From an uncultured Anaerolineaceae bacterium (GTDB taxonomy: Bacteria > Chloroflexota > Anaerolineae > Anaerolineales > Anaerolineaceae): a DNA stretch of 64,000 bases. Where the stretch lies: the NCBI GenBank assembly GCA_937897615.1, contig CALCNO010000049.1:23653-87652 (forward strand). The letters run 5' to 3'. Below, one piece after another: positions 8,676-15,082 of the stretch (the first letter of the stretch is position 1; every line of letters begins with the position of its first letter). The position numbers were made by a program, and so were the translations under genes. A model generated the notes under the pieces. It did no database searches. It had not been told where the DNA came from and was given only the letters and a program-made list of their open reading frames with translations.

Positions 8676-10562
8676 ATGTTGGTGTTGGCCACAGCCGGGC
8701 ATGTAGACCACGGCAAATCGGCGCTGGTGGCTGCCTTAACTGGAACCCATCCAGATCGGCTGAAGGAAGAGCAACTGCGCGAGATGACCATCGATCTCGG
8801 CTTTGCTTATTTTGACATGCCTGACGGTACGCAGGTGGGGATCATTGATGTGCCAGGGCACGTGGATTTCATCGAAAACATGCTGGCGGGAATGGGCGGC
8901 ATTGATGGCGTGATCGTGGTTATTGCGGCGGATGAGGGGATTATGCCGCAAACACGTGAGCATTTAGCGATCATTGACCTGCTGGAGATTCAACAGGGGG
9001 TAGTGGTGCTCACCAAGGCCGATCTGGCAAACGACCCTGAATGGTTGGCTCTGCTGGAGGCAGAAATCCGCATAGCTCTGACAGGGCTAAGCCTGGCGAA
9101 TGCTCCCATCGTGCGCGTTTCGGCGCGCACAGGCACCGGAATAACCGCTCTGGTGGAAGAATTGCAGAAGTTTTCCAAAGCTCCGCATGTTCTAGGTGAT
9201 GATGGCAAAACCCCACGCCTGCCAATTGACCGCGTTTTTTCGATCCAGGGCTTTGGCACTGTGGTCACTGGAACCCTGCTGGAAGGCAGTCTGGCAACGG
9301 GAGATGAAGTAGCTCTTTTGCCAGGCAATGCTCATTCCAGAATTCGCGGCCTGCAAAGCGATAAACGCAAAATACAAAGTGTGTCCCCCGGTAGCCGTGT
9401 TGCCGTCAATCTTGCCAGCCTGAGCAAGGATGAAATTGCTCGTGGCGATGTGCTTGTTAAACCCGACATATACACGGATACTTCTCTTGTAGATGTGTCC
9501 GTGCGTTTGTTGCCCGGGGAGTTGCCGGTACTTAAGCATAACCAACAGGTAAAGTTCTTTACTGGAACAGCTCGCCGTTTGGCGCGTGTGCGTACGCTGG
9601 CCGGTGACGATTTGCATGCGGGAGCGAAAGGTTATCTGCAACTGGAATTGGATGAACCTGTTTGTGTTAAAACGGGGGACCATTTTATCCTGCGCAGTGC
9701 ATCGCCGGCAAGGACGCTGGGTGGCGGTGTGATCCTTGACCCGCATCCCAAAAGCAAATATAAGCTGCGGGACGCAGCTACGCTAGAACGGCTGACATTG
9801 CTGCACCGCGGCTCGTTGGAAGAACTTTTGCTTTCGGCAGCCAGTCTGCCAGTAACTTCTACAGCGTTAAGCCGGCAACTCAAAAGAGAAGAGCGCGAGG
9901 TAAGTGCTGCCTGTTCTGCGTTGGTACAGCAGGGCCGGCTGCGGGAACTGGGCGGTGCAGGCGGCGGAAACCAACTGGTAATCAGCACCGGTGCTTTTGT
10001 TCAGTTGGCCGCATCCCTGCAAGCCAGCCTGGAAAAACTGCACGCAGCTTTTCCGGGGAGGGTGGGTTTCCGTTTTGCCGAGGTGGCCAAAGATCTGCGT
10101 GTGGATGAAGACACTGCCCATGTGCTGTTAAAAGCGCTGGTTCATGAAGGACAGCTCAAGCACGATGGAAAAGTTTTTTCGCTGCCGGGTTGGCAACTTA
10201 CGTTCTCTCCTGCACAGGAGAAGGCACTGTCCAGATTATGGGAGATGATTGACGCCAATCCTTTTACGCCGCCCACTTACCAGGAAGCCAGCGATTTACT
10301 TGGGCAAGAGTTGTTGCAGGTTTTGATCGAGAACGGGCAGATGGTGCGGATTTCCCCCGAGATCATTTTCCGTCAAAAGGAATATGCGTCTCTTGTTGCC
10401 TGCGTGGATGACTTACTGGCGCAAGGGAAATCGATCACAATTATTGTCCTCAAAGAGACTTTCAAGACCAGCCGCAAGTACGCCGTGCCTTTTTTGGAAC
10501 ACATGGACCGCATCAAGAAGACCAGGCGCGTGGGGGATGAACGCGTGGGGTACAGCGCCTAA
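8676..10562 (+). CDS. selB: Selenocysteine-specific translation elongation factor SelB
   Basis: A 628-residue GTPase. G1 is GHVDHGKSAL at 8-17, G3 is DVPGHVDF and G4 is TKAD. EF-Tu-like domains II and III follow, then an extended C-terminal region with winged helices, including FRFAEVAKDLRVDEDTAHVL and the final ITIIVLKETFKTSRKYAVPF segment typical of SelB WH4. SelB carries Sec-tRNA(Sec) to UGA codons that have a SECIS element, so the organism probably makes selenoproteins. ATG 8676 lies one base after the upstream stop. The alternative start at 8637 lies inside the coiled-coil gene and would add residues before the G domain. No selA, selD, selC or recognised selenoprotein is in the window. 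Confidence 0.93.
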   Translation: MLVLATAGHVDHGKSALVAALTGTHPDRLKEEQLREMTIDLGFAYFDMPDGTQVGIIDVPGHVDFIENMLAGMGGIDGVIVVIAADEGIMPQTREHLAIIDLLEIQQGVVVLTKADLANDPEWLALLEAEIRIALTGLSLANAPIVRVSARTGTGITALVEELQKFSKAPHVLGDDGKTPRLPIDRVFSIQGFGTVVTGTLLEGSLATGDEVALLPGNAHSRIRGLQSDKRKIQSVSPGSRVAVNLASLSKDEIARGDVLVKPDIYTDTSLVDVSVRLLPGELPVLKHNQQVKFFTGTARRLARVRTLAGDDLHAGAKGYLQLELDEPVCVKTGDHFILRSASPARTLGGGVILDPHPKSKYKLRDAATLERLTLLHRGSLEELLLSAASLPVTSTALSRQLKREEREVSAACSALVQQGRLRELGGAGGGNQLVISTGAFVQLAASLQASLEKLHAAFPGRVGFRFAEVAKDLRVDEDTAHVLLKALVHEGQLKHDGKVFSLPGWQLTFSPAQEKALSRLWEMIDANPFTPPTYQEASDLLGQELLQVLIENGQMVRISPEIIFRQKEYASLVACVDDLLAQGKSITIIVLKETFKTSRKYAVPFLEHMDRIKKTRRVGDERVGYSA

Positions 10563-10575
10563 AGCACTAAACGCA

Positions 10576-10604
10576 TTGACACACCAGGCACATACCTGTA
10601 TAAT
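10576..10604 (+). promoter_or_regulatory. Consensus sigma-70 promoter for rplU-rpmA
   Basis: TTGACA at 10576-10581 and TATAAT at 10599-10604 are separated by exactly 17 bases, a perfect match to the housekeeping consensus. The predicted start is near 10611, giving a leader of about 95 bases. Confidence 0.92.
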
Positions 10605-10609
10605 AGCGT

Positions 10610-10631
10610 CTGCCTTCGTACAGGAAGGCAG
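10610..10631 (+). promoter_or_regulatory. 5'-terminal hairpin in the rplU leader
   Basis: CTGCCTTC and GAAGGCAG form an 8-bp perfect stem with a six-base loop right at the predicted 5' end of the message. A second GC-rich, possibly structured segment (about 10648-10680) lies between it and the Shine-Dalgarno. Many L21 and other r-protein leaders bind their own protein. Whether this one does is unknown; a stabilising 5' hairpin is equally possible. Confidence 0.5.
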
Positions 10632-10706
10632 CTTATTATTCCAACTTCCCCGCAATCCGGCGCGCAGCGCGGGAAACCGGTGAAGTGAAGATTGGAGAAT
10701 CGGATC

Positions 10707-11024
10707 ATGAAGTATGCAATTGTCGAAAGTGGCGGCAAGCAGTACAAGGCCGTCGAAGGAGCCACGATTGATGTGGACCTCCTGGAGGTAGAAGCTGGGA
10801 AAGCCGTGGTGCTTGAGTCTGTGCTTTTGCTGGCAGAAGATGAAAAGGTGCTGGTGGGCACGCCGACTGTGAAGGGTGCCAAGATCACAACTTCTGTTGT
10901 GGACCACGTGAAAGGCCCCAAGTTGGTGACATTCAAATACTCACCCAAGAAGCGCATCCGTGTCAAGACGGGTCATCGCCAGCAGTACACCCGCCTAAAA
11001 GTTGAATCTATCAGTGTGGAGTAA
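10707..11024 (+). CDS. rplU: 50S ribosomal protein L21
   Basis: A 105-residue protein with the L21 signature throughout: the N-terminal YAIVESGGKQYK and the C-terminal KKRIRVKTGHRQQYTRLKV, which binds 23S rRNA. Length is normal for the family. The start at 10707 has GGAG nine bases upstream; an in-frame ATG at 10692 would precede the Shine-Dalgarno and is rejected. L21 and L27 form a conserved pair, here with five bases between them. Driven by the consensus promoter at 10576. Confidence 0.97.
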   Translation: MKYAIVESGGKQYKAVEGATIDVDLLEVEAGKAVVLESVLLLAEDEKVLVGTPTVKGAKITTSVVDHVKGPKLVTFKYSPKKRIRVKTGHRQQYTRLKVESISVE

Positions 11025-11029
11025 GAGAA

Positions 11030-11293
11030 ATGGCTCATAAAAAAGGTGGTGGTTCCAGTAGGAACGGTCGTGACAGTAATGCACAGCGCCTGGGCGTCAA
11101 GAAATTCGCCGGCGAAAAAGTGCTTTCTGGAAATATCCTCGTTCGCCAGCGCGGCACCAAGATCAAACCCGGTCTGAATGTACGCGTGGGAACTGATGAT
11201 ACTTTATTTGCGATTGCGCAGGGTGTTGTGGAATACGAGACCTTGCCCAACGGTCAGAAGCAGGTTCATGTTAAACCCGCTGTCTCTGAATAA
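11030..11293 (+). CDS. rpmA: 50S ribosomal protein L27
   Basis: An 87-residue protein that begins MAHKKGGGSSRNGRDS, the flexible L27 N-terminus that reaches the peptidyl transferase centre. The core motif RLGVKKFAGE and a beta-barrel region follow. The N-terminus starts directly with A-H-K-K-G and has no cleavable extension of the kind found in Firmicutes L27. The order rplU-rpmA is ancestral. In many bacteria obgE follows, but here obgE lies about 45 kb away at 56792. Confidence 0.97.
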   Translation: MAHKKGGGSSRNGRDSNAQRLGVKKFAGEKVLSGNILVRQRGTKIKPGLNVRVGTDDTLFAIAQGVVEYETLPNGQKQVHVKPAVSE

Positions 11294-11362
11294 CCTCATT
11301 TTTTACAAATCCGTCTGCCAAGACAATTGTAAAAACACTTTCAATCAGGAAGGTCAGCGAAA

Positions 11363-11839
11363 ATGAAAAAAGGGATTCACCCAACTTATTACCCGGATGC
11401 CAAGGTAGTTTGCTCTTGCGGCAACACTTGGACAACCGGCTCTACCCGCAAAGAAATCCGCACCGAGGTTTGCTCAAAATGCCACCCGTTCTTCACCGGG
11501 CAGCAGCAACGTCTCATCGACATTGAAGGCCAGGTGGACCGCTTCTACAAGCGTGTTCAGGCTAGCAAGGATTTCGAGAACGAGAAGAAAGCACGCGAGA
11601 GCGCCAAAGTTTCTCCCACCCGTTCCGTCAAGGAAATTGGGTTGTCAGCCAAAGCCACCGAATCGCTCGAAAAAGCCGGTTTGGATAACGTTGGCAAGGT
11701 GATTGCCAAGCTGGCCGAAGGCGAAGCCGCCCTGCTGGCAGTGGAAGGATTTGGCCGTAAATCTTTGATCGATATGAAGAAGGCACTGCGCCAGTTGGGT
11801 TATCAGTTGCCCGCCACCGGCGAAGAAGCTGCCGTTTAG
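11363..11839 (+). CDS. rpmE: Ribosomal protein L31 with a C-terminal RNA polymerase alpha-CTD-like domain
   Basis: 158 residues, about twice the length of normal L31 (about 70). Residues 1-66 are a zinc-type (C+) L31: MKKGIHPTYY, Cys17, Cys19, Cys37 and Cys40, and HPFFTGQQ. After a charged linker (about 67-86), residues 88-150 match the helix-hairpin-helix fold of the RNA polymerase alpha C-terminal domain: KEIGLSAKATESLEKAGLDN, a repeat helix, then EGFGRKSLIDMKKALRQLG. Alpha-CTD has the same I-x-x-LGLS...L...GI...FG-x-KSL plan. The frame is continuous and ends just before a terminator, so this is a genuine fusion. The added domain may bind rRNA, DNA or a protein partner. Confidence 0.88.
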   Translation: MKKGIHPTYYPDAKVVCSCGNTWTTGSTRKEIRTEVCSKCHPFFTGQQQRLIDIEGQVDRFYKRVQASKDFENEKKARESAKVSPTRSVKEIGLSAKATESLEKAGLDNVGKVIAKLAEGEAALLAVEGFGRKSLIDMKKALRQLGYQLPATGEEAAV

Positions 11840-11856
11840 CGATTGCATTGCCAGTT

Positions 11857-11886
11857 AACACCTCCGGGAAAACCGGAGGTGTTTTG
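11857..11886 (+). terminator. Intrinsic terminator after the L31 fusion gene
   Basis: AACACCTCCGG and CCGGAGGTGTT form an 11-bp stem with a GAAAA loop, followed by TTG. It separates the ribosomal gene from tdk. Confidence 0.85.
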
Positions 11887-11950
11887 TTATATGCTGAGCA
11901 AAAACGAGGTCGTTAAGGTAGAATGATAGAAACTCTTTCAGGAGCAAAAA

Positions 11951-12523
11951 ATGAAGCATCATACCGGCTCGGTGGAAGTGATCTGTGGCTCCATGTTTTG
12001 CGGCAAGACGGATGAACTGATCCGGAGATTACGGCGGGCAACCATAGCGCGGCAAAAAGTGCAGGTGTTCAAACCGGCCATTGATAATCGTTACGATGTG
12101 CTCAAAGTGGCCTCCCATGCTGGTTCCGTATTTGAAGCGCTGCCTATCCAGAAAGCCAGCGACATTTTGGAAAAACTGGAGCAAGATACCACTGTGGTTG
12201 GTATTGATGAGGCACAGTTCCTGGATGAAGAGATTATCACAATTGTGGATGGCCTGGCAGATAAAGGCATACGTGTCATTCTGGCGGGGCTGGATCTGAA
12301 TTTCAAAGGTGAGCCTTTTGGCGTGATGCCGGTGCTGATGGCACGGGCAGAGCAGGTGGATAAATTACAGGCCATTTGCATGGTCTGCGGTGAACCTGCC
12401 AGCCGCACGCAGCGTTTGGTGAATGGAAAGCCGGCGCACTTTAACGACCCGGTGATCATTGTGGGTGCTTCCGAGATGTATGAGGCGCGTTGCCGTGCTC
12501 ATCACGAAGTGCCGCGCAACTAG
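11951..12523 (+). CDS. tdk: Thymidine kinase (type II, TK1-like)
   Basis: A 190-residue enzyme that phosphorylates thymidine to dTMP in salvage. The P-loop GSMFCGKT is near residue 13 and the Walker B-like VVGIDEAQF marks the TK1 family. A zinc-binding set (CMVC, later CRAHH) holds the lasso domain. The thymidine-binding loop near the C-terminus (VIIVGASEMYEARC) is intact. CAGGAG lies six bases before the ATG. It heads the unit tdk-hpt-cca, with ten bases to the hpt start. Confidence 0.95.
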   Translation: MKHHTGSVEVICGSMFCGKTDELIRRLRRATIARQKVQVFKPAIDNRYDVLKVASHAGSVFEALPIQKASDILEKLEQDTTVVGIDEAQFLDEEIITIVDGLADKGIRVILAGLDLNFKGEPFGVMPVLMARAEQVDKLQAICMVCGEPASRTQRLVNGKPAHFNDPVIIVGASEMYEARCRAHHEVPRN

Positions 12524-12533
12524 GAGGGAGTGC

Positions 12534-13097
12534 ATGGTACAGGATTACCACGAGTATTTGAGCGAGGTTTTGATCTCCGAAGAGGCGCTGCAAGGGCGTA
12601 TTGCTGAGCTTGGAGCGCAAATCAGCCAGGATTATACAGGCAAAGGCCCGTTGATCCTGGTATGCATCCTGCGCGGCGGGGTTTTATTTCTCACCGACCT
12701 GATCCGCCGCATTTCCATCCCGCATGCCATTGAGTTCATGGGGGTGTCTTCCTATGGCGTAGGCGGGCGTGAATCCAGCGGGCGTGTGCGCCTGACATTG
12801 GACCTGGGGGTGGATATTGCTAGCAAGCATGTTCTGCTGGTGGAGGACATCATCGACAGCGGCAGAACTATCAGCGCGGTGATGAACCTGCTGGCCACGC
12901 GCGGCCCGGCCAGCATCAATGTCTGCACTTTGCTCGATAAAGCCGAGAGGCGCGAGGTTGCTGTTCCCATCAAATACATCGGATTCTCGATTCCCAACAA
13001 GTTTGTTTTTGGCTATGGCCTGGATATTGACGACTATTATCGCAACCTGCCATTTATTGGCGTTGTCGATCTGAAAAAATACAAACCAGCCACATGA
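12534..13097 (+). CDS. hpt: Hypoxanthine(-guanine) phosphoribosyltransferase
   Basis: A 187-residue purine salvage enzyme that joins hypoxanthine or guanine to PRPP. The PRPP loop VLLVEDIIDSGRT (about 99-111) is diagnostic, and the N-terminal LVCILRGGVLFLTDL and FMGVSSYG segments fit HPRT. The start at 12534 has GGAG upstream; the longer in-frame start lies inside tdk and is rejected. The stop overlaps the cca start by four bases (ATGA). Together with tdk it forms a salvage operon. Confidence 0.95.
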   Translation: MVQDYHEYLSEVLISEEALQGRIAELGAQISQDYTGKGPLILVCILRGGVLFLTDLIRRISIPHAIEFMGVSSYGVGGRESSGRVRLTLDLGVDIASKHVLLVEDIIDSGRTISAVMNLLATRGPASINVCTLLDKAERREVAVPIKYIGFSIPNKFVFGYGLDIDDYYRNLPFIGVVDLKKYKPAT

Positions 13098-14464
13098 TCA
13101 CAACCCTGCCGGAAATTGTTGGCACTGTGCGCACGCTGCTTAAAGAGGGGGAAGAATGTTACCTGGTGGGCGGTGCGGTGCGCGATTTACTGCTCCAACA
13201 CACGGCGCATGATTTTGATTTTTGCACCTCCGGCGATCCGCGTCGGCTGGCGCGCCGCGTGGCTGAGCGTACCGGCGGTGCCTTCTACGTGATGGATGAA
13301 GAACGCCTTACCAGCCGGGTTCTGGTCGATACGCTGCAATTTCCGCAATTGGTGCTCGATTTCGCCGCTCTGCAAGGAACACTGGAAGAAGACTTGAAAG
13401 GCAGGGATTTTACCGTCAACGCAATGGCGCTTGACCTGCGCCACCCGGAAGAGATGGTTGATCCCCTTAAAGGCGCCCGTGACCTGCAGGAAAAATGGCT
13501 GCGGCCATGCCGCCAGGATAGTTTCTCGGCTGATCCGGTGCGCGTGATCCGCGCGCTGCGCTATGCTGCCGGCCTCCACTTGCGCATTGAGCCTGTAACT
13601 TGCCACTTGCTTACAACGGCAGGTCCGTTGCTGGAGGATGTATCGCTTGAGCGTAAGCGTGATGAACTCTTTAAACTCCTTGATCTTGAAGTTTCATTTG
13701 TCGCTGTGTCACTCATGCAGGAATTGCATATATTGAACAGGCTGGGACTCTCGTTACAGCCGCAGCGTTTGGCACAATACCGCACTTGTGAACTATTTGC
13801 TGCATTACTTTGCAGCAGCGCAGGCAAGGTGCGCCAGGATTTCTTCACAGCAGCAACCTTTTCCTCGGCAATGACTCAACTAAGGCCCGAGTTGGTACGC
13901 TACTTGAGCGAGCGCAACTCCGGCGGGCGCACGCGCTTGCAATTGAGCAAGTACTTTTTGCTGATGCCTGCCACAAAGGCAGCGATGCACTTGCCCGGGG
14001 AATTAACGGGTATTTTTGCTCGCCAGGAACTGGATTTTCTCCACAATTGCCTTGAGAATGAGGACAGTGCGACGGCATTTGTTACCTCTGAACCAGAACT
14101 AACAAGACGCGAAATCTACCGTTTCTTCAACCGGGTTGGAGATGAGGGGGTTGGGTTGATCCTGCTGGCACTGGCATGTTTCGCTGGCCGGCCTGCTGCC
14201 GAAATTGCTCAAGCGGATTGGCTGCGAGTGTTGCATAGATCAACCGAATTATTGCATATGTGGTTCCATCACCCGGAAGTGTGCCGGCCAAAACCGTTGC
14301 TCAATGGTGAAAAAATCATGGCCGCTTGCAAGCTGGAACCCGGACCACTGGTAGGCCAGCTGTTGGAGGCGCTAAAGGAAGAACAGGCCGCGGGCGAAAT
14401 TACCAGCACTGAAAACGCGCTGGCCTGGCTCACCCAACGGTGCCACCAGGCCAGAGAATCCTGA
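13094..14464 (+). CDS. cca: tRNA nucleotidyltransferase / poly(A) polymerase family protein
   Basis: A 456-residue class II nucleotidyltransferase. The head domain shows VGGAVRDLLL (about 26-35), the catalytic acidic pair in DFDFC and the RDFTVNAMA motif. The neck segment DPVRVIRALRYAAGL is also typical. These enzymes add or repair the CCA end of tRNA, though some relatives are A-adding or poly(A) polymerases. The C-terminal half is divergent and I see no HD domain. The start overlaps hpt by four bases. It ends 13 bases from the convergent receiver gene with no obvious terminator between them. Confidence 0.85.
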   Translation: MITTLPEIVGTVRTLLKEGEECYLVGGAVRDLLLQHTAHDFDFCTSGDPRRLARRVAERTGGAFYVMDEERLTSRVLVDTLQFPQLVLDFAALQGTLEEDLKGRDFTVNAMALDLRHPEEMVDPLKGARDLQEKWLRPCRQDSFSADPVRVIRALRYAAGLHLRIEPVTCHLLTTAGPLLEDVSLERKRDELFKLLDLEVSFVAVSLMQELHILNRLGLSLQPQRLAQYRTCELFAALLCSSAGKVRQDFFTAATFSSAMTQLRPELVRYLSERNSGGRTRLQLSKYFLLMPATKAAMHLPGELTGIFARQELDFLHNCLENEDSATAFVTSEPELTRREIYRFFNRVGDEGVGLILLALACFAGRPAAEIAQADWLRVLHRSTELLHMWFHHPEVCRPKPLLNGEKIMAACKLEPGPLVGQLLEALKEEQAAGEITSTENALAWLTQRCHQARES

Positions 14465-14477
14465 GATTTATTGCCGC

Positions 14478-14888
14478 CTATTTTGAAGAGGTCATCTCCA
14501 TTTTTAAAGGGGCGGTGTCCGGGTTATGTAACGTGCGCCTGCGGGTAAGGTTGTTGATGTGTGCAATGAGAACCCCGCTGGCAACGGGTTTGACCAGGTA
14601 ATCATCGGCGCCCTTGTCCAGCGCCTTAGCCACCAGACCGGGGTTATCCAGCACGGACAGGATCAAAATGGGGGTCGTACTGAATTTGCGGATTCTTTCG
14701 GTTACCTGCCAACCGTCGGTATTGGGCATCATCAAGTCCAACAGGATGATGTCGGGCTTTTTTTCATCGGCCAGTTTGATGCCGTCTTCCCCTGAATTGG
14801 TGGTAATGATCTGAGCTTTGGTGGGTGCAAGGACCAAACTTAAAAGTTCGGTCATGGCAGGATCATCGTCAATCACAAGGATCTTCAT
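14478..14888 (-). CDS. Stand-alone response regulator receiver protein
   Basis: 136 residues, almost all a CheY-like receiver domain: acidic pocket DDD at 7-9, phosphoacceptor Asp in ILLDLMMPNTDG and the conserved Lys in DYLVKPV. There is no output domain; only a short tail of about 15 residues follows. The protein may act by phosphotransfer or by binding a partner. No histidine kinase is adjacent; the only one in the window lies at 45661. It is convergent with cca and divergent from ppdK. Confidence 0.92.
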   Translation of the reverse strand: MKILVIDDDPAMTELLSLVLAPTKAQIITTNSGEDGIKLADEKKPDIILLDLMMPNTDGWQVTERIRKFSTTPILILSVLDNPGLVAKALDKGADDYLVKPVASGVLIAHINNLTRRRTLHNPDTAPLKMEMTSSK

Positions 14889-15017
14889 TCAATTCTCCAA
14901 GAAAGAGATAAAGATACCCTATTATCAGCGATTCGTCTTGCTTTTTACCTTGCAATCCGTTTACAAAAGAATTTAAAACTGACCAACACGAGTTGTATAG
15001 TCCTTTTTCAATCGTGG

Positions 15018-15023
15018 TAAAAT
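15018..15023 (+). promoter_or_regulatory. Possible extended -10 (TGG-TAAAAT) for ppdK
   Basis: TAAAAT is preceded by TGG, an extended -10 arrangement, about 60 bases before the ppdK start. No convincing -35 is present at 17 bases. The 195-base intergenic region 14889-15082 holds no gene that I can see and must carry both divergent promoters. Confidence 0.35.
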
Positions 15024-15082
15024 TCAGTATTTGGTGCAAATTTCCCGCCAAGGCGGGTTAAGTTATCAGTCTGGAGGACAAA

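Noticed and set aside
14478..14888. Receiver protein as the partner of the histidine kinase at 45661
   Set aside because: The genes are about 31 kb apart with no shared feature; pairing cannot be claimed from sequence.
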